Assembly (NCBI GenBank): GCA_028671895.1
Contig: CM053796.1
Location: 31,370,860 to 31,434,859, forward strand
Origin: Oenanthe sinensis
Lineage: Eukaryota; Streptophyta; Magnoliopsida; Apiales; Apiaceae
DNA: 64,000 nt
Reading direction: 5' to 3'
Under the pieces are notes generated by a model that was given only the letters and a program-made list of their open reading frames with translations, was not told where the DNA came from and made no database searches. Position 1 is the first letter of the stretch. Each line of letters starts with the position of its first letter. Made by a program: the position numbers and the translations under genes. Positions 22,254-33,230 of this stretch are shown piece by piece.

Positions 22254-22737
22254 AGGAAAATTCTATATGGTACCCCTGTGGTATTAACTTTTCCGTTTGG
22301 TACCATCGCATTTTTGACTCATATATATGGTACCACTAATGTTATGATTTGTTCCATATGGTACCCCTCCATCATTCAAACGTTTTGAAAACGTTAACTA
22401 GTTTAATTTTTAATGAACAGTTATATATGACACACTTGTGATATTGGTTTTTCCATTTGGTACTATCGCATTTTTCACTTCTATATACGGTACCTTTAAG
22501 GTATAAATTAATTTATTTTAAAATTAATTATAAGTATAAAATTCATTATAGAAGACAATTATAATAATACATGTTATAAAACTAAAAAATTAAACAAGTT
22601 AACGTTTTCAAAACATTTGAATGACGGAGGGGTACTATATGGAACAAATCATAAACTCAGTGGTACATAGAAATCAAAAATGCGATGGTACCAAACGAAA
22701 AAACCAATACAACATGCGCACCATATAGAATTTCCCT
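22254..22737. mobile_element. Terminal-inverted-repeat element in satellite
   Basis: Arms of about 145 bp begin GGAAAATTCTATATGG and, in reverse complement, GGGAAATTCTATATGG. Both contain GGTACCATCGCATTTTTGA and GTTTTGAAAACGTTAAC. Other satellite units read AAAATAATATGAAG at this place, which gives the empty site and points to a 3-bp ATA duplication. The element is non-coding. A weakly similar sequence lies at 33232-33420. Confidence 0.7.
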
Positions 22738-24651
22738 ATATGAAGAAATATTATTACCGTAATAGGACACATTCAAAAATAAATTTTAATTTTTTTATCA
22801 AATATTCTCTTTTCTCACTTTTGAAATAGTGGTTTAAGTAACATCTCACATAAAAAGAAAGAATGCAGCAGATTCCAATGGTCCGTATAAATCTGGACCT
22901 AATTTTGGCAGTGTGACAATACAACTAAAAAGTTATTTCATCCCTTGTGTAGGCAGGAATAACCACATACAATTAATGCAAAACTAGCTCATTTAAAAAG
23001 TTTTTTCATCCCTTGTGTATGCAGAAATAACCACATACAATTAATGCAAAACTAGCTCATTCAAAAATAGGAGTCACGCTTCTATCGATTTTGTCTAAAT
23101 CATCACGATCTATTATAATATATTTATCGTATTTAATATTTGCAAAAAGTTAGAATACATTAAAATTCTAATTTTGAACATTCCTATATTTTTTAAAAAT
23201 ATATTTTTTATTACATTTAATTTCAACAATTAAATATATTACAATATATATTTATAGGAATCAGTGTACTATCATATTCATTTCCTACTATACTTCTTAA
23301 TACTATTTTATTTCACCAAAATGTGATCTGGAATACGAATTAATTAGTTAAAAAAGCCTTCCTCAGACGCATTAAAAATAAAATTTAACTTTTTATCAAA
23401 TATTTTCTTTTCTCACGTTCGAAATAATGGTTCGAGTAACATCTCACACAAAAAGAAAAAACGTGGAAGATTAACTTTCTGGATGCAGGAATAGCCACAT
23501 GCAATTATTGCAAAAAATAAACAATTGAAAAATAAGAGTCATGCTTTTATCGAATTTTTCTGGATCCTCACAATCTATTATAATATATTTATCATATTTA
23601 ATATTTGTGATAAGATAAAATACATTAAAATTCTAATATTGAACATTCCTATATTCACACAAAAAAAAATTTATTATATTTAATTTCAATAATAAAATAA
23701 CATATATTTGTAGGAACCAATCTCCTAGTATATCCAATCCCTACGATACTTCTCGATACTATTTTATCCAAAAAAAACTTTAAGGGGGAACATTCCCCGT
23801 ACTCCTTATTAGATCTGTTCTTGTTCATCCCTTGTGTATGCAGGAATAATCGCATACAATTAATGCAAAACTAGCCTATTTAAAAATAGGAGTCATGTTT
23901 CTATTGATTTTGTCTAAATTCTCACGATCTATTATAATATATTTATCATATTTAATATTTGTAAAAAAATAAAATACATTAAAATTCTAATTTTGAACAT
24001 TCCTATATTCATAAAAAAATATTTATTAAATATATTGCAATATATATTTATAGGAATCAGTCTACAATTTTATTAATTTCGTACGAGTGAATACTATTTT
24101 ATTTTCATCAAAATGTGATATGGAATACAAATTAATTAGTTATAAAAGTCCTTCTCGGACTTACATAAAATAAGACGAAGAAATATTATTATCGTAATAG
24201 AACACAATGAGAAATAAAAGTTAACTTTTTTATCGAATCTTTTCTTTTCTCACATTAGAAATAGTGGTTTGAGTAACATCCCACGCAAAAAGAAAGAGCG
24301 CTAAAGATTCCATTGGTCTTAATTTTGGAAATGTGATAATATATTTAAAAATTATTTCATCGAAAGTACTCCATTCTAGATGCAGGAATAGCCGCATACA
24401 ATTAATACAAAAACAACCAATTGGAAAGTAACATTGATGCTTATTGATTTTGGTCGAATCTCACAATCTATTATAATATATGTATCATATTTAATATTTG
24501 TGGTAAGATAAAATACATTAAAATTTCAATCTTGAACATTCTTATATTCATTAAAAAAATATCTGTTTACATTTAATTTCATCAATAAAATATATTACAA
24601 TATATATTTATAGGAACAAGCTCATAACATATTCAATTTCTACTAGTCTGC

Positions 24652-24755
24652 AAGGGTTGACTCAGTTGGTTAAAGAGAGGAATAGTATCCTCTTGGTCAC
24701 ATGTTCGAATCCCACAGGAGGAGAATGTGTGATTATGTCATCCTGGACCAGATGC
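24652..24755 (+). mobile_element. tRNA-like SINE head
   Basis: A pol III A-box-like TGACTCAGTTGG (24658-24669) and a B box TGTTCGAATCC (24702-24712) are spaced as in tRNA genes. The segment interrupts an otherwise normal satellite unit. It does not fold as an obvious functional tRNA and lacks a clear tail, so a SINE-derived insertion is the better reading. Confidence 0.5.
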
Positions 24756-24830
24756 TATTTTATTTGGGATACAAATTGATAAGTTACAAAATCCCTTCAT
24801 ATTATTCCGTTAATTCGCTTAAATTAAATT

Positions 24831-26361
24831 ATATTTAATATATATAATAAGGATTTAGTTTGATAATATTATCATAACACTAAAAATAAATGCAGAGTCA
24901 AAAAATCGTACAGTAAATGGTTGGGGATCACTGCGATGGCCCTCATCAACGATTTACACTTGGCTTAAATATGCTATATTTGCACCTTTTTTTCTCTCTC
25001 ATTCTTCTTTCAATTTTTTTCTGCTTAAATTTTGTTTAAAATATTTCATTTCATTTTTTCTCTATTACATTCATCTAAACTAAACGTAACATCCCTGTCA
25101 AAAAAAAAAAATTAAACGTAACATAAGGGACATCCATAATTTGGTAAGGAAATTGCATTTATACGATTCAAATTTACTAGCAGAACAGTTATCATATGAC
25201 ATCAGACCATAATTACTTGTTTAATTTACATTCTTAAATTTGGTGAATCTACTCAAACATTTTGCTGTTAGAATATTCTCTGTAATTCACAACTGTTATT
25301 GAGAGAAGAGTTGTAGAGAAAGGTGAATCGAATCGAATTCGAAATTGGATTCCGGAAAAATAAGAAAACAATCAAACAAAATTTTCAGAAACTATCTTTG
25401 GCGCCTAAACTGATTACTCCAAAAACCATTCACAACCTCTTGAGTTTTACATTGACTGCTACTACTGATGACTCTTATTAGCTAATAAGAATCTTCTTTA
25501 ACATAAGTTGATGTTTGTTTACTTGCTCTTGCTAATACATCAGTTCAGTTCGATAAAAAAAATTCTGAATATCATCTACACGACTACACCTAGATTTGGC
25601 GAGTCCCTTAGTCTTGATTATTTGAGAAAAGTCTGTCGATATAATTATGTCAGTGACAATATAAAGCCATCGACTATCATATGTGTTCAGAATTCCGAAA
25701 TATCATGACCAAGTTAACAATCGTTGTACAGAGATATCCAGCAATGTACAAAGTAGACAATATTGAAGGCATAGACAGCAAGAAGCCCGTGTCATGTGTC
25801 AATCTATTTTAACCGGCATAAAACAAAGATAGAAGTGAGATTTCACATCACTGGCCATCTAATGCAATCAGGATTCAGGAACCTAAAATGTGAACTGCTA
25901 GCTAATTAACCAGGCTGTTAATAGTATTACTATTACCAACATAGTAATGTCATGTGCTTTCTTTGTCACTATAGAAAAATAAAACGAAACATAGCGAGAA
26001 GTAGAAATAATTATGCGAAAGATTGCCAAGTGAAAAAATAGATTTTCAAAGCTAAACGGCCCAAGATAAAAGTAGCGAACTGACTAGCTTAGGATATGTC
26101 AAAACAAGTAACTACAAGTCTAACACATTAAAATCACTTGTGGCAACAGACCATCTGCCTCAATTCGGCTGTACATCACTTAGCAAGTAGAATAGTTCGA
26201 ATCAGTTGATTAAGTTTTTCAGCATGCATGTCTACGACAAATAGTAAACATTATTCGATACTTCACTGGTACAGAGCAAAATTAAGAATACTATTAGAAA
26301 ATATATCTGCAGTAAGTCATATGAGGTGCACGAGAGCTGATCAGTGATTTAGAGCTAGAAG
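24831..26361. other. Spacer downstream of TMP-B
   Basis: The stretch from about 25900 is the inverted counterpart of the 3' flank of TMP-C (see 29474-30560), for example GCATGCTGAAAAAC and TTCTACTTGCTA in reverse. From 24831 to 25900 I recognise nothing; the ORF at 25508-25708 has no support. Confidence 0.45.
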
Positions 26362-26741
26362 TCAGACTTCAGAGAGCCTAGATGCAAGTATCAGCAACTG
26401 GCAAAGTAAGAATGCTGGCACTCTTGTATCGTATTCAAAAGTGATGCTAAATCCTGCAAGTCCAAGCAACATTAGTGCGATAATAGAAATAACCCTCTGT
26501 AGCCAACTTCCGATCACACTGTAGGAAAAAACAGCTCCGAGTAGATGACAAAACGATGCAGCAAATGCGACCCAAGCATATCGGCTCTCATAGCAATAAC
26601 ATTCGGTGAAAATAGCCATGAGCTGTTGAACCATAATGTCCACAAAAGTAATAGCTATAGGAACATAGAGGACATACATAGGCCAGTCATTTTTTTCTTA
26701 TTCCAGTAGTTTCTCATTTTGTTCACTCCTAAAGCAAGAGC
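25900..26741 (-). repeat. Inverted duplicate arm containing TMP-B
   Basis: Read on the minus strand, this arm matches 29474-30560 on the plus strand across the second exon, 3' untranslated region and further downstream (the last shared text includes GACAAAGAAAGCACATGA). It lacks about 280 bp coding for the C-terminal domain. It marks a local inverted duplication of a TMP gene. Confidence 0.75.
26362..26741 (-). pseudogene. TMP-B: truncated, frameshifted TMP paralogue
   Basis: The exon start is clear: acceptor TTATTATCAG then GCTCTTGCTTTAGG, exactly as in TMP-C. In the frame used by TMP-C it reads to an early TAG. The longer homologous frame (26679-26362, containing YAWVAFAASFCHLLGAVFS and LLGLAGFSITFE) is reached only by a shift near the A7 run at about 26689-26695. 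It then stops at RLSEV, where TMP-C continues for about 100 more residues. No first exon like that of TMP-C was found. It is most likely a pseudogene. A functional 105-residue membrane protein from the internal ATG is possible but less likely. Confidence 0.7.
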
Positions 26742-28212
26742 CTGATAATAACAAAATTATAATTAGTCATTCATGAATGTTGTAACTACAGTTTTAAGAA
26801 TCTTGCACTGGAGTTAGAAGAGCTACAATTAAGACAAAAAATCAAAGACAGAACTAATCAAACTACTAGAATTTTGTAACAGTTGCTCCAAAATTCAACA
26901 TATCAGATATGAGTCTGAACAAGAGTGAAATAAGAGAAACATATATCAATGTCGAGACTGACACTTGCAAACAAAGTCACCAATTGTTCAGTGTGAGTTC
27001 CTGTACAGAGAGACAAACTACTGATTCAGAGAAACTTAAGCTAAAATGTCACTTTATTTAACCGTAACTGGAGAAACAAATTTGTATTAAAAGATTCAAC
27101 ATGAAGTGTCTAAAGTGTTAAACAATTCAGCTCGTCTACAAGAGGAAACAAGTATATTGTACTTAACCTATTCTGAGAATTGTAACAGGAAAGCGGATAA
27201 CTAATATTAGATTGCATATCGAGATAAAAAGGAAAAGCAACACCTAATTTCTAAGCACAGATTAAGCGATTTAGTATTTGATACAAGAAAGATACATTAG
27301 CATTTTCTAGTTTCTACAGTAATCTTTAGCAAGTAGATGAATCGAACGAAACTAAGCTTAATATTATTCACAATGTAATTAACAAAAAAATTGATGACTA
27401 AAATGGACGTTTCATAAAATTTGGTGATAAATTATCAAAATAGCCCTCGAGTACAATTAGAACCTTTGGTAATATGGATGAACATTGCCACGTTGGCATG
27501 CATATGCACACAAAACCAGCTTGGACGTTACTGTAAACATGCACTGCTATATCGTACCCAAAAAAGCACTTAAATCAGGTCACACATTTTTGCTTTTGTT
27601 TTTTCCAATTTCAAATTTTGAATTTAAAGGAAGGCAGCATCAACAAACTGTGAGTTATACCATAGACTCGTAGAGTGTGTATGTACCGGAAACGGCTTTG
27701 ATAACAGGCCATTAAACTAATAATGAACTCGGACAATGGTTAATGATGGCTCGATGAGAGGTTTTGCTAGAATACATAGTAATGAGATAGTTGTTTTAGC
27801 AAATGATGCGTTTTTTCAGGAATACGTAATAATGAGATTGTTGTTTTAGTAAATGATGCGGAGAAAGGTAGTGACATCCATTTACAAGAAACTTAGCAAA
27901 CCTTTAAAATAGCATAAGCTAGATAAAAGGCGGGAGGAAAAAATTGAGGTAATACGGTCTTAAATGAGTAAGAAAAAATATAACTACATCGAAAAAAATA
28001 ATTTAATTCCACCACAAAATAAATGCAGAAAAAATTAAATAAAAAAAGAGTCCCCCCACAGAGGGCATTTTAGTGATTTACTCATCAAATAGTGGTGAAA
28101 GGCGGGACCACATCCTAACCGTGTTTTCCTATAACAGGCTCACATTCCCTCCCTCTCTTTATGTCACCTTTGAATTTACAAGTCACAAAACAATACAAGC
28201 TTCAAGAACAAG
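26742..28212. other. Spacer between divergent TMP-B and TMP-C
   Basis: It contains the second copy of the conserved TMP upstream block at about 27517-27605 (CCAGCTTGGACGTTACTGTA ... AAATCAGGTCACACATTTTT). This block also supplies the empty site for the MULE-like element at 11003-12473. A first exon for TMP-B was looked for and not found. The ORF at 27485-27673 overlaps the block and has no other support. Confidence 0.5.
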
Positions 28213-30130
28213 ATGTTGAGTATTTCAAGCGTTGTTTTGGCGCTCGTCGCAGTGTTTCGTCGTAATCTTCACCTTCTACTCTGGAACTTGCTAGTACTAC
28301 TCTTTCTCTTTCTCTTTCGATTTTATATTTTTGTAGTTCTTTTATTAGTACTCTATGGTGATAATGCACTTGCATTATTTGTGTATTTTCAATGTGAATC
28401 AGTTTTGTACAATTTAGATGATGCGGTTTGAGTTTGATTAAGCGAGATCGTTTCTCTGCATTTGATTTCTTTTCTGTGCGATGAATAATATGTGATACTT
28501 GAATTTTACAGATAATTTCTCAATTTGTTATGATGATGATGATGATGATGTACTCGCATTATAAGATGCTATATGAACTTGCAAGATCTGGTTTGTGTGT
28601 GATTAAACGAGATTGATATATCGTATTTCTGCATTGATTTCTTTTTCGTGTGAAAAATATACAGAACTGAAATAATTGATAGTTTGGCTGATCGATAGTC
28701 CAGAAATTGTCTTCTTGTTGGATTATTTCTGGAAGTTTATACAATGTTTATAAACTTTTTGTGTATTTGATTGGAGCAACTGTTGATTGCTTCTCTCTGA
28801 GAAAAGATGTTGTAATTGTTTGATTATTTCTCTTTTTTACGTATTGTTTAAATTAATGCACTGCTAAGTTCAGTGCAGAGATTCTAAGAATCTTAACATA
28901 TCTTTCATCGATTATTAAGATCTCTTAATCTGCTGACAATCAGATGTTGATCGACTTTCCTTAGTCTCCAATTGCGATTTAGAATCAGTTCTTGGTTTCT
29001 TGAAAATTTCTCTGAGTTGGTTGAGTTTGATCTACTTGTTTCTTGTTGATGCATTGAATTTAAACCATCTCTTAGACGGATAATGTTTTGATCTTTGGAT
29101 ATAAATTTGTTTCTGGATAAGCTTGAATGAAGTTACATTTTCCGACAATTATATTGAATTTGTCTGGAAAATCCAGTCCGAAATTGATATTTCGTTCTCT
29201 GAATTCGTATATACTTCTCTTGCACATTAATCTATTTGTATAATATTGTTTTTTCTATGTTTTTTTTCTGATCGCACAGTTATTTCTTGTATTCTGTACC
29301 AATTATTATTAATTGATTGATGAACTTTTCACTGTCAGTAAGAATGATTTGAGCAACATTTTGAGTAGCTCTGTTATTACTTTTTGGCTTAATTGTTGCA
29401 CTGCTAGTTCCAGTGCAGAGATTATTGAAGTGCTCCTTACTCGTAGTTGAATAATTATCATTTTTCTTGTCAGGCTCTTGCTCTAGGAATGGAATTGAGA
29501 AACTACTGGAATGGGGATAATTTTGACTTGGCTATGCACGTGGAATCATTTACTGCAGTTTCTACAAGGTTGAACCTTTGTGTCCAACAAGTCCTGGCTG
29601 TTACCACTAACGGCTATCGTAGCGAATTTGCTTGGGTTGCTTTTGCTGCAGCATTTTTTCATTTACTCGGAGCTGTTTCTTCCCACATTGTGAATCATGA
29701 CAGGCCACAGAGGTTGAATTCTTTGATAGCCTTAATGCTGTTTGGACTCGCAGGATATAGCATTACTTTTGAACGTGATGTAAGAGGGCCAGCATTTCTT
29801 CTCTCTGTGCTGATGCGGATGGCTATTGAGGCCTTTGACATGATGCCGGAATACTACCTTTTGTTGGATGGCAAGATTCTTCCCCTCTCACTGATCAGCA
29901 CAGGAGACGTGATAAACAAGCTTAAAGTAAGAGAGGAAGACACACACCTTGTAAAGCTTCATCCCAATGTTTGGTTTAAAGTGAGAGAGGATCGTGCACA
30001 CCTTGTCAAATTTGAACCGGACAATTGCCAGGAAGTTGTTATTTCAGTATTAAGCGTACAAGGGGGCATTATCATGTTCACAGTAAGGAATGATCAGGCA
30101 CACCTCCTCAAGTTAGTGCAGGGGTCCTAG
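28213..30130 (+). CDS. TMP-C: membrane protein with three C-terminal HLV-type repeats
   Basis: Two exons are inferred: 28213-28293 (27 codons, MLSISSVVLALVAVFRRNLH...) and 29474-30130. The intron is 1180 bp (GTACTA...TTGTCAG), and the protein is about 245 residues. Exon 2 has hydrophobic segments AWVAFAAAFFHLLGAVSSHI and LNSLIALMLFGLAGYSITF, plus a weaker one at FLLSVLMRMA. The C-terminal third has three related blocks: KVREEDTHLVKL, KVREDRAHLVKF and TVRNDQAHLLKL. Similar text (SAEHAHLVDSLYQ) occurs once in TMP-A and TMP-D. The acceptor is shared with TMP-B, and the donor GTACT matches the donors in TMP-A and TMP-D. Family and function are unrecognised. The exon-1 assignment is the least certain part. 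Confidence 0.65.
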
Positions 30131-30560
30131 ACTTTTAGCTCTGATCATAAATAAATCAGCTGTAGTGCGCTCGTATATTCATTGCAGATATACTTACCAT
30201 GGTACTGTTAATGTTGCTCAATATCGTAGATTGATGTACAAAACTTTATATCATAGATGTTTTGCATGCTGAAAAACTCAATCAGAAGAGTTGAGCTATT
30301 CTACTTGCTATGTAATGTGTACAGCCAAATTAAGGCAAATGGTTTCTTGCTATAATTGATTGTAATGTGTTACCTGTGGTTACCAGTTACCAGCTTATGA
30401 TAAGGTAGTCAATTTGCTTTTTCGGGGCTCTTATTAACTGTGCAGCTTTGTAACGGCGCTGTCACTTTTTGTTCTTTCGCATATTTATCTTTCTTTGTTT
30501 TGTTTTCTATAATGACGAAGAAAGCACATGATGTCGCAGTATTGGTAAGCTATTAACATA
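29474..30560 (+). repeat. Inverted duplicate arm containing TMP-C
   Basis: This is the partner of 25900-26741. Similarity runs past the stop codon through GCATGCTGAAAAACTCAATC (about 30267) to GAAGAAAGCACATGATG (about 30518). The duplicated block therefore includes the 3' untranslated region and downstream DNA. Confidence 0.75.
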
Positions 30561-31303
30561 CTGGTTTGCTTTTTGTTGACACATGAAGGTTCTTGATTAC
30601 TTTTAACTTTAAATCGTTAGACACTTGGCTTCTAGCATCTCTTGCCTCTGTGAAAAAGAGCTTTTAGCGACAAAATCTAAATTATAGCTATGGGCCATAG
30701 TTACGGTTAAAAACTATTGCTGAGAAGAAATTAAAGGACTAGGGATTCTATAGCGCTAAGAAATTTGCATTAGTGCAAGATGCATTATGGATTTCAATCA
30801 AAAGTTTACTTAGGTTGGTGAGTCCTCCCTTGCTAAAGACCAGACTGCAGAGCTTCTTGATTATTTATAGCACTTCTGCAAGGGATTAAGTTGAGGAACT
30901 TGTAGGACTGTCAATGAACGTTCCCCATTCTGATTTCCATGATTTTGTATTAAATGGGTTAGGATATAAAGTTTTTTAAGAAAACAATTTCTTGCTTATG
31001 ATAATAGGTAAGAGCCATGTTTTGTCCATAATTACAAGACCAGCACAATTTAAAGCAGAAGAACTAATTAGTTGAAATCCGGTAATAAATTGTCACCAAG
31101 TACTAAACCAAAACAGGCAGTTAGATTAGTAAGCCTACAAAACACAATATAAATTAACAGTGCAATCATAATAATATATGCTTAATTTCAACAACTATAG
31201 GCTGGCGCATGAAATTTAAGTAATATGTCGATTTGCATTGCACCACAATGAACACGGCTAATACTCATCTAAGAACTTAACTACTTGCGAGCTGAGGTTA
31301 TGT
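30131..31303. other. Spacer between convergent TMP-C and TMP-D
   Basis: The left ~430 bp is the 3' flank shared with TMP-B. The right ~300 bp is the 3' flank of TMP-D, which resembles that of TMP-A (ACCATAATGAACAC against ACCACAATGAACAC). Nothing else was recognised. Confidence 0.5.
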
Positions 31304-32179
31304 TTACTCTTCCTTCATCGTCAACTTTGTCATCACCCCTCTTCCATTGTACACCGAGAGAGCCACATTCCTGGCACCACCTTGATACAGGGAATCAACT
31401 AGGTGTGCATGTTCTGCACTAACCTGTAATTCAATTATCACCCCGTCTTCTATGCGCAATGCTGCAATTGGCACTCTTCTGGCACCCCATAAGAACCATT
31501 TCTCCTTTCTTTGCAAATTGGCCTTAGTTACAGATAGCAATCTAGAAGATACTGCTATTGCAAATACTCTAGGATCAATGCGAACAGCTATAGAAAGTCC
31601 TGTTAATCCAACCAACGCAAATGCAACAAAAAAGTTGAGCCAGCGTCCCTTGTGCATTGGCCTATTCTTATATTTGATGAGAGAATCAACGGTTCCAATG
31701 CAAGAAACGATGGCTGCAGCAAGCGTGAACCAATCAAGATTTTTATGATATTCATCAATCGAATATACAATCTTTAGTACGAGGATAATATTCTGGGCGA
31801 CGAAGTTGACTATCGTACAAATGACATTCAAATCAATAACCACAGAATTGGTCTTCTCGATCACACGGTCGACCAAGCCTTCCCTTGGTAGCGCAAAATT
31901 CATGTGCTATGCATAATCAAAATTCAGAGCATTAAAAAAAACAGAACAGTTATCCACTGATCTTAACATTGATTAGCACTACTGTACATATTTTAAGCAC
32001 AAAAAAATCATATATTATTGAAAAAAATAGTTCTTAAAAGAACTATAAAATATTAATCACTAAACCTACACTACACACACATTATCACATACATATAGAA
32101 GCAGAAACACGTAAATATAAGCGAGTACCATATTGGAAGGTTGCAACTGAAGACCAAGGGTTGTAATTGAGAGTACCAT
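31304..32179 (-). CDS. TMP-D: small multi-pass membrane protein, paralogue of TMP-A
   Basis: Two exons: 32179-32129 (17 codons, MVLSITTLGLQLQPSNM) and 31906-31304, with a 222-bp intron (GTACTC...TGCATAG). The protein is about 217 residues. Hydrophobic spans are near residues 37-63 (including VICTIVNFVAQNIILVLKIV), 73-93 (LDWFTLAAAIVSCIGTV) and 105-124 (WLNFFVAFALVGLTGLSIAV). A basic loop KYKNRPMHKGR and a C-terminal LQVSAEHAHLVDSLYQGG follow. It shares roughly half its residues with TMP-A, plus exon structure and splice phase, which supports both models. The start codon is chosen because the upstream exon is conserved in both. A Helitron now begins 51 bp before the ATG. Function unknown. Confidence 0.78.
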
Positions 32180-32229
32180 CTTTTGCAGTCACCTTCTAAG
32201 TTCTACTCCCGTGCTGTATATCATGTATA

Positions 32230-33110
32230 TCTATACTCTTTATTAATAAGCAATACTCATATCAAATTTGGTTTCACCTTAGTCCTATTTATATTTAAAT
32301 TCTATTTTTTTAGTTTCAACACTCAGTCCTATTTAGATTTATTTTAGTTTCACCAATCCTATTCATATTTAAATTCTATTTATTCACAAATTCTTTATTT
32401 ATTTTCACCCTATAATTTTACATTTATTTAAACTCTATTTGATTTTAATTTTTTTATATTATCTCAATACTTTTTAGTTTTACTTTTTTATTTTTTTTAT
32501 TTCAATACTTTTTAAATTATAATTATTATATCTCTAAATTAGCTATTTATTTTCAATTTTATCTCAATTTAAATTCTATTTGATTTTATTTCTCTAAATT
32601 TCATTTATTTTCACTAGAGTTTATCTCAATTTAAATTCTATTTGATTTTAGTTTTTGTCACATTCTACTATTATAATTTAAATTCTATTTAATTTTAGTT
32701 TTTGTGCCATTCTACTATTATATTTTTAAATTGTTGTATTTATTTTCATCCTAGAGTTTTATTTCTTTTTAAAATATATTTAATTTTAATTTTTAATATA
32801 GATAGATATGTGATATTAAAAAAATAATAATTAAAGGATTCTACGGACAACCAAGATTTAAAGAAGATACCTGAAAAAGTTAATAATCAAGAAGTAAACA
32901 CAAATTTTAATTTTTAATTCATCTACGGTACAAATAATTTACTGAGAGGAGCTAACAAATATAATATTTTTCTGACATAAATAATTCCATCAATAATAAA
33001 ACTCAACTCTCAAGACAATTTTATTATTTTCTAATATCTTAAATAAAAATTAAATATATAATTAAAAAACTTTTTGACTCTACCCATGCTCCGCACGGGT
33101 TACCGGTTAG
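32230..33110 (+). mobile_element. Non-autonomous Helitron in the TMP-D promoter
   Basis: The 5' end TCTATACTCTTTATTAATAA follows an A. The 3' end has the near-palindrome ACCCATGCTCCGCACGGGT, then TACCGGTTAG followed by T. These fit Helitron rules: insertion between A and T, 5' TC, 3' hairpin and a CTRR-like end (TTAG here instead of CTAG). The flanks rejoin as GTATA|TATATTC. The interior is AT-rich with repeated TTAAATTCTATTTGATTTTA and has no coding capacity. Confidence 0.65.
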
Positions 33111-33121
33111 TATATTCTTAA

Positions 33122-33230
33122 AAGCCAGCTTGAAAATTACTATAAACTTATGTTGACCAACTTTAAAAGCCTAAACTCAGATGGTGCATTTTTGTTTCGG
33201 TTTTCAATTTAAATTTTTGGAAAATTTCTA
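33122..33230 (-). promoter_or_regulatory. Conserved upstream block of the TMP family, copy D
   Basis: AAAGCCAGCTTGAAAATTAC through GGTGCATTTTTGTTTCGG aligns with 10917-11003 and 27517-27605. In TMP-D it has been pushed about 0.88 kb further from the gene by the Helitron. Confidence 0.45.

Larger units (their letters stand above)
20745..24830. repeat. Satellite array III, ~580-bp family
   Basis: The array continues array II beyond Copia A. Anchors CTATTATAATATAT occur near 21372, 21953, 23108, 23575, 23929 and 24469. Spacing is irregular because of deletions and insertions; 22920-23045 also contains a local ~75-bp duplication. The right edge ATTCGCTTAAATTAAATT (about 24808) equals the edge of array I. 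Insertions at 22254-22737 and 24652-24755 are listed separately. Confidence 0.82.

Noticed and set aside
24652..24755. Functional tRNA gene
   Set aside because: A and B boxes are present, but the acceptor stem and anticodon arm do not form a convincing cloverleaf by eye.
26740..27480. First exon of TMP-B
   Set aside because: No sequence resembling the 17- or 27-codon first exons of the other members, with a GTACT donor, could be found on the minus strand.
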